DNA of 64,000 bases, taken from positions 1 to 64,000 of the forward strand of contig JAGTRW010000025.1 of assembly GCA_018262095.1 (NCBI GenBank), written 5' to 3'. Positions 51,376 through 59,782 of this stretch are shown one piece after another; the stretch's first letter is position 1; each line of letters begins with the position of its first letter. The notes beneath the pieces were generated by a model that had not been told where the DNA came from, ran no database searches, and worked only from the letters and a program-made list of their open reading frames with translations. This DNA comes from Pseudomonadota bacterium (GTDB lineage Bacteria > Pseudomonadota > Gammaproteobacteria > Burkholderiales > Rhodocyclaceae). Both the position numbers and the translations under genes were made by a program.

Positions 51376-51543
51376 ATGCCGAAGTCCCCTCCGGTTGCGA
51401 TGCCGGAGCCTATTCCGGTGCTGGCCTCTCCCATCGCCTCGCAGGAGCGGTATGATGCTTGGCTTCCTGCCCAAACAACATGGACTTACCCACGAGCCAC
51501 CGCCTTTCGTAATGCACCGATCAAGGTTGATCTAAAGCTGTAA
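51376..51543 (+). CDS. Possible 55-residue ORF in the decayed region
   Basis: The frame reads MPKSPPVAMPEPIPVLASPI at the start and ends FRNAPIKVDLKL. It has no good ribosome site and no recognised family. It may be the end of an older, truncated gene: the same frame stays open a little further upstream. Confidence 0.25.
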   Translation: MPKSPPVAMPEPIPVLASPIASQERYDAWLPAQTTWTYPRATAFRNAPIKVDLKL

Positions 51544-51874
51544 AAGGTCTTGCGCCCTTTGCCGTCCCATTCCCCCTCACAGGATCTTTCCTTTCCGTCA
51601 TCACGCCCATGCTACGCAGGTGATTTTTGAAAGTCTTTGAGGGTCACCCGCTGTAATCGGCGGGGCGTTGAGGATTCTCGCTCTGTTCCGGAAATATCCA
51701 GCCCGCCTGGATCATTGCCACATAATCGAGGAAGTCGTTCCGCGCAGGGATTGCTTGAGGTAATCACCTGCCATTTGTGGCGCACATAACGTGTCCCGCA
51801 AATGGATGGCCTCTCTTAAGCCAGAAATTGCCAAGAACAATCCCTGAATAGCCGCTTTAAGCGACTCACAATTG

Positions 51875-51895
51875 AAAGCCCCGGCTTTGCCGGGG
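51875..51895 (-). terminator. Terminator-like hairpin after the dehydratase gene
   Basis: CCCCGGC-AAA-GCCGGGG stem-loop on the minus strand, just after the stop at 51901, followed by CTTTC. The T-run is short, so termination may be partial. Confidence 0.55.
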
Positions 51896-51900
51896 GATTG

Positions 51901-53013
51901 TTACTCAATCAGTCGCTCTGCGATCTTGTGTGCCTCAAGTTTGACCCAGTCGAAATCCACACCAATTCCAGCTGTATCAGGCGCGACTGCAAGACAGTTC
52001 TCCACCACCAGAGGCCTGCGCGTATAGGTGTCGATCGGAAAACTATGGACTTCCAACCAACCGGCGTTGGATTGCGCGGACAAGAGGCTGACATGCAACT
52101 CCTGCATGCCATGGGTACACACCGGAATCCCGTATTTCCGCGACAATTCAGCGACACGCAGCCAGCCGGTAATACCCCCGCAATTTGATGCATCAGGCTG
52201 GATGAACGAAAGCTTGGCCTGTTCGAAGGCGTAGCCGAACTCATGGATCGTATGAAGGTTCTCTCCCATGGCCAGCGGCATCCCGGTCACCTCGGCAATA
52301 CGCGCGAACCCTTGAAAATCATCGGGAATGGTCGGTTCTTCGAACCAGTAAATATCGTAGGGCTTGAAAGCCAGGGCAGCGCGAATCGCTTGGTCGACGC
52401 TCATAGAATAGTTGGCGTCGACCATAAAGGTAATCTCCGGTCCTACCAGTTCTCGCACAGCCTTGACTCGAGAGACGTCATCAGCAAGTTCACTTTGACC
52501 GACTTTGATCTTGACGCCATTGAATCCACGCTCGAGATATCCTTGGACACTGCGTAGCAATTTGTCTTGCGGAAAGCCGAGGTCGATACCGCCACAATAA
52601 GCCTTGGTCTTGTTCGATGCACCGCCTGCGACTTTCCACAGTGGTTGCCCGAGCGACTTGCATCGTATGTCCCAAAGCGCAATATCAATTGCAGAAACGG
52701 CGAAGGATGCGATCCCGCCGCGACCAACATAGTGAACATGCCATTCCATGAAATCAAAGATCTGATCGATATCAGATCCTGCTCGGCCAAGAAGTGCAGG
52801 GGCTAGATCATGTTGAATCATGGCCAAAATTGCATGCCCCCCCTTTCCCCCCGTATAGGTATACCCAGTTCCCTGATTTCCGTCATTCAAGGTGATAGTT
52901 ACAGTTACCAGTTCAAAATGACTATGATCGCCGTGCTTGGCATCAGAAAGGATTTCCGGCAGCGGAACGCCATACAGTCGCGCCTCGATGCTTTTGATCG
53001 TTTTGTCTTCCAT
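51901..53013 (-). CDS. Enolase-superfamily sugar-acid dehydratase (L-talarate/galactarate type)
   Basis: A 370-residue mandelate-racemase-like enzyme. The catalytic set is visible: KIKVG (Lys-x-Lys), metal ligands in [13 protein letters not shown] and MGENLHTI, then QPDASNCGG and the His in CTHGMQELH. These favour an acid-sugar dehydratase such as L-talarate/galactarate dehydratase; the substrate needs testing. ATG 53013 is backed by GGAGG 7 bases upstream. It stands alone in a decayed region, far from the sugar-acid operon at 1-4 kb. Confidence 0.82.
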   Translation of the reverse strand: MEDKTIKSIEARLYGVPLPEILSDAKHGDHSHFELVTVTITLNDGNQGTGYTYTGGKGGHAILAMIQHDLAPALLGRAGSDIDQIFDFMEWHVHYVGRGGIASFAVSAIDIALWDIRCKSLGQPLWKVAGGASNKTKAYCGGIDLGFPQDKLLRSVQGYLERGFNGVKIKVGQSELADDVSRVKAVRELVGPEITFMVDANYSMSVDQAIRAALAFKPYDIYWFEEPTIPDDFQGFARIAEVTGMPLAMGENLHTIHEFGYAFEQAKLSFIQPDASNCGGITGWLRVAELSRKYGIPVCTHGMQELHVSLLSAQSNAGWLEVHSFPIDTYTRRPLVVENCLAVAPDTAGIGVDFDWVKLEAHKIAERLIE

Positions 53014-53081
53014 CGCAGTACCTCCATGCAGCACTTATAAAGGAACAATGAACCATTAAAAAAAACTGAAACCCCATAATA

Positions 53082-53096
53082 CGGAACAACGTTCCG
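53082..53096 (-). promoter_or_regulatory. Perfect palindrome upstream of the dehydratase gene (operator candidate)
   Basis: CGGAAC-AAC-GTTCCG, a perfect 15-base inverted repeat, sits 69 bases ahead of the start. GGAAC/GTTCC palindromes of this sort are used by IclR-type sugar-acid regulators. No such regulator is encoded in the window. Confidence 0.5.
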
Positions 53097-53099
53097 CAT

Positions 53100-53966
53100 A
53101 ACCCACCTACTCCAGTACCGCCCTGCGCCTGCTGGCACAAATCGTGTGCTGCGTTGAAAAATGCCGGCCACAGCAGAACTGGATACTGCGCAGTCCTTGC
53201 ATCTAGACAACCATTAGTTGTCGATCGGATGAGTAAGTTCGGCGGTGCAAGAAGCTGACGTTCCGGGGGGCTGCACGCCCACCAACAAGCATCCGCCGCA
53301 TTGATGACGTATACCGACGATCTACCGAACGTCGGCAAAAACCGAGTGGCACACACAGGCTATCTGGCAGGTTCTATCGCGGAGCAGTCGTCTGCGTTGC
53401 CGGTTCAGGGAACCGGCGACAGTCCGTTGATGACCGCCAACCGCCAAGGACGATGACTTTAGCATTCCGAAGAGCGTCAAGGAAGGCGAGTTGGCAGAAA
53501 TCAAAGGTCTGGATAAATTGGCATTTCTCAGTGTGTTGCCTCTGCGCCCAGAAAAGAGTCGATATCTCAGACGCCTCATCGCCGAGCTCCTCACTTTCCA
53601 ACCACGGCCGCTGGCAGAAACAGCAGCAGCTGCTTATTCGGCAAGGCCGTCGAAGCTCCTGCAAAACCCAGCCACCGGCTCATCGAGCGCATCGACGAAC
53701 AGACCAATCCCGCCGGCCTCGGCGTAGATGCGCTGCGCGCACGCCAAGGCATCGACCAGCCGCAGTCTGCCGCCCCCTTGCCTTGCTGCTCATCGTCGCG
53801 GGGTGAGCAGAAAAAACAACCCTAAATATTTCAGGGTGAAGGCAATCAGAAGGCCTGAATTTGGTACACTGCGCCCGCCAAAATTACCGACACAGTTCCG
53901 CAAAGAACTGCCAACTTTTTTCTATCCACATGTCCCGCTGGGACATCAATTTTTTTTCGACTACTC
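53100..53966. other. Gene-poor stretch upstream of the DUF3579 gene
   Basis: About 870 bases with only short, unsupported open frames on both strands. Fragments such as LIERIDEQTNPAGLGVDALR (around 53.67-53.73 kb) look protein-like and may be the end of a truncated gene, but no family is recognised. No repeats or RNA genes were seen. Confidence 0.5.
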
Positions 53967-53978
53967 CTTATACAAAAC

Positions 53979-54323
53979 ATGCAACTCATTCACAACATCC
54001 AATCACCATCAAACACATCATTCTTCATCGTCGGCCTAACTCACGAGGGCAAAAAATTCCGTCCCAGTGACTGGGCCGAAAGATTGTGCGGTCTTCTTTC
54101 TTTCTTCGATGATCAGAAAAAAATGAAGTATTCGCGCTATGTCAGCCCCATGCATCACAACGGCGAAAAAGTCGTTTTTGTCGATGGTCGACTCTACGAT
54201 AGCGAACCAATGGCCTATCGATTCTTGCTCAATTTCGCCAAGGACAACGAGTTGCAGCAGGTCGAGGGCAACAAAATTGGCCACGTTCAATTGAAGAGAG
54301 CTCCCGTGGCGCTTGCCGCATAG
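53979..54323 (+). CDS. DUF3579 domain-containing protein
   Basis: 114 residues. FFIVGLTHEGKKFRPSDWAE near the start and KVVFVDGRLYDSEPMAYRFL later match DUF3579, a short family mainly in betaproteobacteria, of unknown function. It ends 60 bases ahead of a bidirectional terminator. Its presence supports the betaproteobacterial call. Confidence 0.85.
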   Translation: MQLIHNIQSPSNTSFFIVGLTHEGKKFRPSDWAERLCGLLSFFDDQKKMKYSRYVSPMHHNGEKVVFVDGRLYDSEPMAYRFLLNFAKDNELQQVEGNKIGHVQLKRAPVALAA

Positions 54324-54384
54324 CGAATAATCGGAGACACGGTTTTTTCGCAGTGCAGACGATAGCCGTGGCCTGCCCCTAATA

Positions 54385-54419
54385 GCAAAAAGCCCAACTC
54401 AAAAGGTTGGGCTTTTTGC
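54385..54419. terminator. Bidirectional rho-independent terminator
   Basis: Perfect 14-bp inverted repeat (GCAAAAAGCCCAAC / GTTGGGCTTTTTGC) with a 7-base loop. A-runs and T-runs on the two sides let it end both the DUF3579 transcript and the minus-strand tRNA-Arg transcript. Confidence 0.9.
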
Positions 54420-54429
54420 TTGGCGTTGT

Positions 54430-54506
54430 TGGCCCGCCCGGACCGAATCGAACGGCCTACCCCTTGGTTCGAAGCCAAGTGCTCTATCCAAATGAGCTAC
54501 GGGCGG
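54430..54506 (-). tRNA. tRNA-Arg(TCG)
   Basis: 77 bases, full cloverleaf on the minus strand. The acceptor stem CCGCCCG pairs with CGGGCGG, a G discriminator and encoded CCA follow, and the anticodon stem CTTGG/CCAAG holds the loop CTTCGAA with anticodon TCG (reads CGA, Arg). The T-loop is TTCGATT. It is followed by the terminator at 54385-54419. Confidence 0.95.
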
Positions 54507-54543
54507 TAATGCTGAAAAACGGCGTGACGAACGACAGTTTATT

Positions 54544-55008
54544 TCAAATAAGCGTCGCGTTGGGTAGCGATGCCACATAGTCGCGGACTTCGTCGTGACT
54601 GGCAATCGCTTTGCTCAATTCCCAGGTTCGCCACAGAATGATCAGGCCGACGCCCATAAGCGGAACAAGCAAGACACCGATAATCAAGCCGGCCTTCTTC
54701 CACTTTCGCTTTGACGCCGGAACCTCGGTGCTCTTTGTCGCGAAGATCCCCGCGTCGCCGACCTTGATGGCGATCAGCCCGGCCGTTCCGCCAGCGTGCA
54801 GCACGACGTGAAGCTCGACGTCCTGGTCGGCCAGCGCGGCGCCCTTGAGCTTGTCGTTGAGGCCGGCTTCAGCGACCAGCTTGTCGATTCGCTGTCCGTC
54901 CGACATCTTGATATAGCTGTAGGTCGTAATCGGCACAGGCATCGTGGCGACAGGCGCCGACGACTCGCCCATGGCCTTGATTTTCCCTTTGAATACCTTG
55001 AGCTTCAT
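54544..55008 (-). CDS. Hypothetical membrane-anchored protein
   Basis: 154 residues. A soluble N-terminal half (TTYSYIKMSDGQRIDKLVAE) is followed by a basic patch (SKRKWKKAG) and one transmembrane helix (LIIGVLLVPLMGVGLIILW), then a short C-terminal tail. The family is not recognised. CCGCC-rich context and a fair GGAGG-type ribosome site support it. It may share a transcript with the small basic protein upstream (19 bases apart). Confidence 0.6.
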   Translation of the reverse strand: MKLKVFKGKIKAMGESSAPVATMPVPITTYSYIKMSDGQRIDKLVAEAGLNDKLKGAALADQDVELHVVLHAGGTAGLIAIKVGDAGIFATKSTEVPASKRKWKKAGLIIGVLLVPLMGVGLIILWRTWELSKAIASHDEVRDYVASLPNATLI

Positions 55009-55027
55009 TGCGCCTCCTTTGGCCTGT

Positions 55028-55333
55028 TCATTTCTTGGCGGCGGGCGCTTTGGCCTTGTGCTTCTTTGCCGGCGCCGCCTTCCCTTGCTTGGCCTTCGGC
55101 TTGTGGGTCGCAGACTTCGCCGCCTTGTGCGCTGCCGGCTTCACCGCTTTGTGCGCTGCCGGTTTCACCGGATTATTCGCCGCATCCTTGGCTATCGTCG
55201 CCCTGGTTGCCTCCATTGCGGCCTCGTTCTTGGGAACCTTGATCAGCGGTGGCGTGGTTTCTGATGCGGCAAACGAAGCTGAAGCGAAGCTTGCGGCAAG
55301 GACCAAGGCAAGAAAGGTTTTAATCGATTTCAT
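55028..55333 (-). CDS. Exported Lys/Ala/His-rich repeat protein
   Basis: 101 residues. A signal peptide (MKSIKTFLALVLAASFASAS, cut after FAA) is followed by a disordered basic region with AAHK-type repeats (VKPAAHKAVKPAAHKA) and a Lys/Ala-rich tail. This composition is like acid-shock protein Asr or histone H1-like tails. It should be periplasmic. GGAGTGACG precedes the ATG. Role unknown; polyanion or metal binding is possible. Confidence 0.65.
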   Translation of the reverse strand: MKSIKTFLALVLAASFASASFAASETTPPLIKVPKNEAAMEATRATIAKDAANNPVKPAAHKAVKPAAHKAAKSATHKPKAKQGKAAPAKKHKAKAPAAKK

Positions 55334-55429
55334 CGTCACTCCGATTGAATTACTTCCGGTTCTGCTGTGCGCGGACGACTTGGTATTGACTGAGCGGGGA
55401 ACACCAAGGGCGCACAGGATACCAGAAAG

Positions 55430-55457
55430 CAAAAAGCCCCGGCGATTTGCCGAGGCT
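55430..55457 (-). terminator. Terminator after tRNA-Met
   Basis: Minus-strand stem AGCCTCGGC / GCCGGGGCT (one mismatch) with a short loop and a TTTTT run, 16 bases after the tRNA-Met 3' end. Confidence 0.8.
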
Positions 55458-55473
55458 AAGTGCTTGAATCTAT

Positions 55474-55550
55474 TGGTGGTGATGGGCAGAATTGAACTGC
55501 CGACCTATGGGTTATGAATCCATCGCTCTAACCAACTGAGCTACATCACC
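55474..55550 (-). tRNA. tRNA-Met(CAT), elongator-type
   Basis: 77 bases on the minus strand. Acceptor GGTGATG/CATCACC with A discriminator and encoded CCA; anticodon loop TTCATAA gives CAT. The first acceptor pair is a normal G-C, so it is not an initiator tRNA, which lacks that pair. The anticodon stem has an A-C mismatch at its base next to the loop. A terminator follows. Confidence 0.93.
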
Positions 55551-55639
55551 GGGTAGGGCGCGAGATTATAGTGTTACGGACGCTCGGCGGTCAAGCGTTA
55601 CGCTCACACAAGGGGCACAAGCTTGACTATAATGGCGCC

Positions 55640-56002
55640 ATGCCTCTACCCGCATCCCTTGTCGCATCGATCATCAGCGCCATTATTGAAGCCGCGGCGC
55701 AAAGTTCGACTGCGACGGCAACGGCGAGCAAATACGAAATCTACTCGAACACCCGCACGCTGCCGCCTGAAGCCAAGCTGGGCGTGATGCTGCCGCCGCT
55801 CGGCGACGGCCAGGTGATCATCAACGGCAAGTCGATGACGCTGGCGCCGACCGCGCAGTTTCGCAGCCAGCAGAACCTGATCGTGATGTCGATGTCCATT
55901 CAGGATCCGAAGGACGTTGTGTACATCACTGATGCCTCAGGCGCAATCTATCGCGTCTGGATGATCAGCCCGGCTGAAATTTCGGCACGCCCCAAAAACT
56001 GA
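55640..56002 (+). CDS. Hypothetical protein upstream of miaB
   Basis: 120 residues: a short hydrophobic/alanine start ([20 protein letters not shown]), then a beta-rich part ([20 protein letters not shown]). No family is recognised. A TATAAT box ends 6 bases before the ATG (55628-55633), so the transcript may be leaderless; a start further upstream in the same frame is the alternative. It is 10 bases before miaB. Confidence 0.6.
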   Translation: MPLPASLVASIISAIIEAAAQSSTATATASKYEIYSNTRTLPPEAKLGVMLPPLGDGQVIINGKSMTLAPTAQFRSQQNLIVMSMSIQDPKDVVYITDASGAIYRVWMISPAEISARPKN

Positions 56003-56012
56003 CCTGGAAAAC

Positions 56013-57350
56013 ATGGCAAAAAAACTGTTCATCCGCACTTTCGGGTGCCAGATGAACGAGTACGATTCGGACAAGATCGCCGACGTACTCGCTGCGTCTG
56101 AAGATATCGTCAAAACCGACACCCCGGAAGACGCCGACATCATTCTGTTCAATACCTGTTCGGTGCGCGAGAAGGCGCAGGAACGCGTTTTCCACGATCT
56201 GGGCCGGGTTCGGCTGCTCAAGCTCGCCAATCCCGACCTGGTGATCGGCGTCGGCGGCTGCGTCGCCAGCCAGGAAGGCGCGGCAATCGTCGCGCGCGCG
56301 CCCTACGTCGATGTCGTGTTCGGCCCGCAAACGCTGCACCGCCTACCGCAGATGATCGCCGACCGGCGCCGCCTGGGCAAATCGCAGGTCGATATCTCCT
56401 TTCCCGAAATCGAGAAGTTCGACAATCTGCCGCCGGCCAAGGTCGACGGTGCGTCGGCCTTCGTCTCGATCATGGAGGGCTGCAGCAAGTTCTGTTCGTT
56501 CTGCATCGTCCCCTACACGCGCGGCCAGGAAGTCTCGCGTCCCTTCGACGACGTGCTCACCGAGGTCGCCGGCCTCGCCGCGCAGGGCGTCAAAGAGATC
56601 ACCCTGCTCGGCCAGAACGTCAACGCCTACCGCGGCGCGATGGCCGGCGGCGAAGAAAAGGCTGACCTCGCGCTAGTCATCGAATACATCGCCGAGATCC
56701 CGGGGATCGAGCGCATCCGCTATACGACCTCGCATCCGCGCGAGCTGTCGCAGCGACTGATCGACGTCTATGCGAGCGTTCCCAAGCTGGTCTCGCACCT
56801 GCACCTGCCGGTCCAGTCGGGTTCCGACCGCGTGCTGGCGGCGATGAAGCGCGGCTATACGGCGATCGAATACAAGAGCCTGGTGCGCAAGCTGCGCGCT
56901 GCTCGCCCCGACCTCTCGCTGTCGTCCGACTTCATCGTCGGCTTCCCGGGCGAAACCCTGGATGACTTCGAGAAGACGATGAAGCTGATCGACGACGTCG
57001 GCTTTGACGCTTCTTTTTCCTTCCTCTACAGCGCGCGCCCCGGAACGCCTGCCGCCGAGCTTTCCGACGACACGCCGCACGAGGTGCAGATCGAACGCCT
57101 GATGCGCCTGCAAAAGCGCATCGAGGACCTGGCGCAGGCCGTTTCCGAGGCCATGGTCGGCAGCGTCCAGCGGGTGCTGGTCGAGGGCCTGTCGCGCAAG
57201 GACGACCAGGAACTCGCCGGGCGCACCGACAACAACCGCATCGTCAATTTCGTCGGCAACCCAAGGCTGGTGCACAGTTTCGTCGACCTCAAGATCACCG
57301 CCGCGCTGCCGCATTCGCTGCGCGGCGAAATGCTGACCCGCGAATCATGA
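56013..57350 (+). CDS. miaB: tRNA-2-methylthio-N6-dimethylallyladenosine synthase
   Basis: A 445-residue radical SAM methylthiotransferase that adds a methylthio group at A37 of tRNAs. The UPF0004 domain has Cys12 ([11 protein letters not shown]), Cys49 (NTCSVREKA) and Cys in GGCVASQEG; the radical SAM cluster is in [15 protein letters not shown]; a TRAM domain ends the protein. It opens the conserved block miaB-phoH-ybeY-corC-lnt. Its stop overlaps an ATG (ATGA). Confidence 0.96.
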   Translation: MAKKLFIRTFGCQMNEYDSDKIADVLAASEDIVKTDTPEDADIILFNTCSVREKAQERVFHDLGRVRLLKLANPDLVIGVGGCVASQEGAAIVARAPYVDVVFGPQTLHRLPQMIADRRRLGKSQVDISFPEIEKFDNLPPAKVDGASAFVSIMEGCSKFCSFCIVPYTRGQEVSRPFDDVLTEVAGLAAQGVKEITLLGQNVNAYRGAMAGGEEKADLALVIEYIAEIPGIERIRYTTSHPRELSQRLIDVYASVPKLVSHLHLPVQSGSDRVLAAMKRGYTAIEYKSLVRKLRAARPDLSLSSDFIVGFPGETLDDFEKTMKLIDDVGFDASFSFLYSARPGTPAAELSDDTPHEVQIERLMRLQKRIEDLAQAVSEAMVGSVQRVLVEGLSRKDDQELAGRTDNNRIVNFVGNPRLVHSFVDLKITAALPHSLRGEMLTRES

Positions 57351-57419
57351 CCGAAGGGAATCCTAGTGATGACTGAAAGGAATCCCCCCGGGATGACCGA
57401 GAAGAAATCCCCCGAGATG
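57347..57419 (+). repeat. Tandem start-region repeats at the miaB-phoH junction
   Basis: Three imperfect copies of a unit like ATGACCGAAGGGAATCC lie head to tail at 57347 (22 bases), 57369 (24) and 57393 (24), then a fourth ATG at 57417. Each copy starts with ATGAC. The first is out of frame and stops after nine codons, at 57376; the others are in the phoH frame. The start region seems to have been duplicated, giving up to three usable starts. Confidence 0.7.
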
Positions 57420-58430
57420 AGCGCCACGCCGCCGCACAAGCCAGCGGCAAAATCCACCGCCAAGCCGCGCGCGATCGAGCTCTTGCTCTCGCCGACCAAC
57501 AACCACCAGCTCGCCAACCTGTGCGGCGCGCTCGACGAGAACCTGCGCCAGATCGAGACCGCGCTCGACGTGACCATCGCGCGGCGTGGCGAGCGCTTTA
57601 CCTTGCGCGGCGAACAAGCGCAGACGGCGCTCGCCTCGGAAGCGCTGCAGATGTTCTACGCGCAGGCCAGAAGCACACTGTCGGTCGATGCCATCCAGCT
57701 CGGCCTGATCGAGATCATCAACCGCCCGGTACGCAAGGATCTGGCGCTCGCCGGCCTGTCGCCGGCGCTGATCACACGCAAGACCGAACTGCACGGCCGC
57801 ACGCCGCGCCAGGTCGAGTATCTGCAGCACATCCAGGAGCACGACATCACCTTCGGCGTCGGCCCGGCCGGCACCGGCAAGACCTATCTGGCGGTCGCTT
57901 CGGCGGTCGACGCGATCGAGCGCGAGCTGGTGCAGCGCATCGTCCTCACGCGCCCGGCGGTCGAGGCCGGCGAGCGGCTCGGCTTTCTGCCCGGCGATCT
58001 CGCGCAGAAGGTCGATCCCTATCTGCGTCCGCTCTACGACGCGCTCTACGACCTGATGGGTTTCGACAAGGTGGCCAAGCTCTTCGAACGCGGCGCCATC
58101 GAGATCGCGCCGCTCGCCTATATGCGCGGGCGAACGCTCAACCACGCTTTCATCATCCTCGACGAGGCGCAGAACACGACGCCCGAGCAGATGAAGATGT
58201 TCCTGACGCGCATCGGCATCGGCGCCAAGGCGGTAGTCACCGGCGACGTGACGCAGATCGACCTGCAGCGCGGGCAGAAGAGCGGACTGATCGAGGCGCG
58301 CCAGATCCTCAAGGAGGTGCGCGGAATCGCCTTCACCGAATTCCAGAAGGAAGACGTGGTGCGCCACCCGCTGGTCGCGCGCATCGTCTCGGCGTACGAG
58401 GCGCATACCGCCGCGCAGGAGCAAAAATGA
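57369..58430 (+). CDS. ybeZ: PhoH-like ATPase (YbeZ)
   Basis: A 353-residue PhoH-family ATPase with Walker [14 protein letters not shown] and Walker [21 protein letters not shown]. YbeZ acts with YbeY in RNA and ribosome quality control. ATG 57369 is picked because AAGGGA lies about 9 bases upstream; ATGs at 57393 and 57417 are also possible, so the first 16 residues are uncertain. The stop overlaps ybeY (ATGA). Confidence 0.93.
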   Translation: MTERNPPGMTEKKSPEMSATPPHKPAAKSTAKPRAIELLLSPTNNHQLANLCGALDENLRQIETALDVTIARRGERFTLRGEQAQTALASEALQMFYAQARSTLSVDAIQLGLIEIINRPVRKDLALAGLSPALITRKTELHGRTPRQVEYLQHIQEHDITFGVGPAGTGKTYLAVASAVDAIERELVQRIVLTRPAVEAGERLGFLPGDLAQKVDPYLRPLYDALYDLMGFDKVAKLFERGAIEIAPLAYMRGRTLNHAFIILDEAQNTTPEQMKMFLTRIGIGAKAVVTGDVTQIDLQRGQKSGLIEARQILKEVRGIAFTEFQKEDVVRHPLVARIVSAYEAHTAAQEQK

Positions 58431-58885
58431 CCAAGCGCCTTAACCTCAGCGTGCAATACGCTTGCAACAAGGATGACTTACCCTTGCGCCCGCAGATCCG
58501 CAGCTGGGTGCGCGCCGCGCTTGACGTCGACGGCGTTCGCGGCGGTCAGATCACCGTTCGCCTGGTCGACGCTGAAGAAGGACAAGAGCTCAACCGCGAC
58601 TATCGCGGCAAGGACTACGCGACCAACGTGCTGTCCTTCCCCTACGACGTCGAACCGGTGGTCTGCGGCGACCTAGTGCTGTGCGCGCCGGTCGTCGCGC
58701 GCGAAGCGGGCGAGCAGGGCAAGACACTTGAAGCCCACTACGCGCATCTGATCGTGCATGGCCTGCTGCACCTGCAGGGTTACGACCACGAAGCCGGCGA
58801 GGCGCAGGCCCGGCAGATGGAAGATCATGAGCGTACCATTCTCGCTGCGCTCGGCTTTACCGACCCCTACTTGGACGAAAAGTAG
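58427..58885 (+). CDS. ybeY: Endoribonuclease YbeY
   Basis: A 152-residue zinc RNase used in 16S rRNA 3' maturation and ribosome quality control. The zinc site [11 protein letters not shown] is complete. ATGA overlap with ybeZ and short distance to corC match the standard operon. Normal length. Confidence 0.95.
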   Translation: MTKRLNLSVQYACNKDDLPLRPQIRSWVRAALDVDGVRGGQITVRLVDAEEGQELNRDYRGKDYATNVLSFPYDVEPVVCGDLVLCAPVVAREAGEQGKTLEAHYAHLIVHGLLHLQGYDHEAGEAQARQMEDHERTILAALGFTDPYLDEK

Positions 58886-58936
58886 GGATTCCTGACACAG
58901 GCCGCGAAGGCTTGCGTCTCACTCTTCACCCAATCC

Positions 58937-59782
58937 ATGGACATACACCCAGACACCCGACCCGGCTTTTTCGAAAGACTCTCTTCGCTGCTGCTGCGCG
59001 AGCCCGAAGACCGCGAACAACTGATCAAACTGCTGCACTCGGCGCACGAGCGCAATCTGCTCGACGCCGACGCGCTGTCGATCACCGAGGGCGCGCTCGC
59101 CGCATCCGAAATCAGCGTCTCCGACGTCATGGTGCCGCGCGCCCAGATGGAAGTGATCGACATCGACGACCCGCTCGACAAGATCGTCGCCTTGCTCAAC
59201 CGCACCGGGCACTCGCGCTTCCCGGTGATCGACGGCGATCGCGACAAGGTCATCGGCCTGCTGCTGGCCAAGGATTTTCTGCGCCTCAAGAGCAACACCC
59301 CGTTCAATCTGCGCAATTGGCTGCGCCCGGCGGTGTTCATCCCCGAGTCCAAGCGACTCAACGTGCTGTTGCGCGAGTTCCGCGTCTCGCACAATCACAT
59401 GGCGGTGGTGGTCGACGAATACGCTGGCGTCTGCGGCCTGATCACCATCGAGGACGTTCTCGAACAGATCGTCGGCGACATCGAGGACGAATACGATTTC
59501 GACGAAGCCGACGACAACATCCGGCTAGACCAAAGCGGCCGTTACCGCGTCAAGGCGCAAACGACGATCGAGGACTTCAACGAACACCTCGGCACCCATT
59601 TCGGCAACGACGAATGCCACACCGTCGGCGGACTGATCCTGCATCACCTGGGCCGGGTCCCCAAACGCAACGAGGGCGTCGACCTGGACGGCCTGCACTT
59701 CCATGTGCTGCGCGCCGACAGTCGGCGACTCTACACGTTGTCGGTGAGCGTTCTACCGGTCGCCGATGAATCGGCAGCCTAA
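58937..59782 (+). CDS. corC: CorC/HlyC-type CBS-domain protein
   Basis: A 281-residue cytoplasmic protein with two CBS domains (VSDVMVPRAQMEVIDIDD and MAVVVDEYAGVCGLITIED) and a C-terminal CorC_HlyC domain. Related proteins act in magnesium/cobalt efflux. No DUF21 membrane domain is present, as usual for CorC/YbeX. It overlaps lnt by 17 bases. Confidence 0.93.
   Translation: MDIHPDTRPGFFERLSSLLLREPEDREQLIKLLHSAHERNLLDADALSITEGALAASEISVSDVMVPRAQMEVIDIDDPLDKIVALLNRTGHSRFPVIDGDRDKVIGLLLAKDFLRLKSNTPFNLRNWLRPAVFIPESKRLNVLLREFRVSHNHMAVVVDEYAGVCGLITIEDVLEQIVGDIEDEYDFDEADDNIRLDQSGRYRVKAQTTIEDFNEHLGTHFGNDECHTVGGLILHHLGRVPKRNEGVDLDGLHFHVLRADSRRLYTLSVSVLPVADESAA

Larger units (their letters stand above)
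50169..51870. other. Gene-poor, apparently decayed stretch
   Basis: About 1.7 kb with lower GC than the flanks and no supported gene longer than 60 residues. It holds a clear minus-strand terminator (50875-50906), a run of ten C (51072-51081) and one short open frame at 51376-51543. No transposase, tRNA or phage gene was recognised. It probably results from deletion or an old mobile element. Confidence 0.6.
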
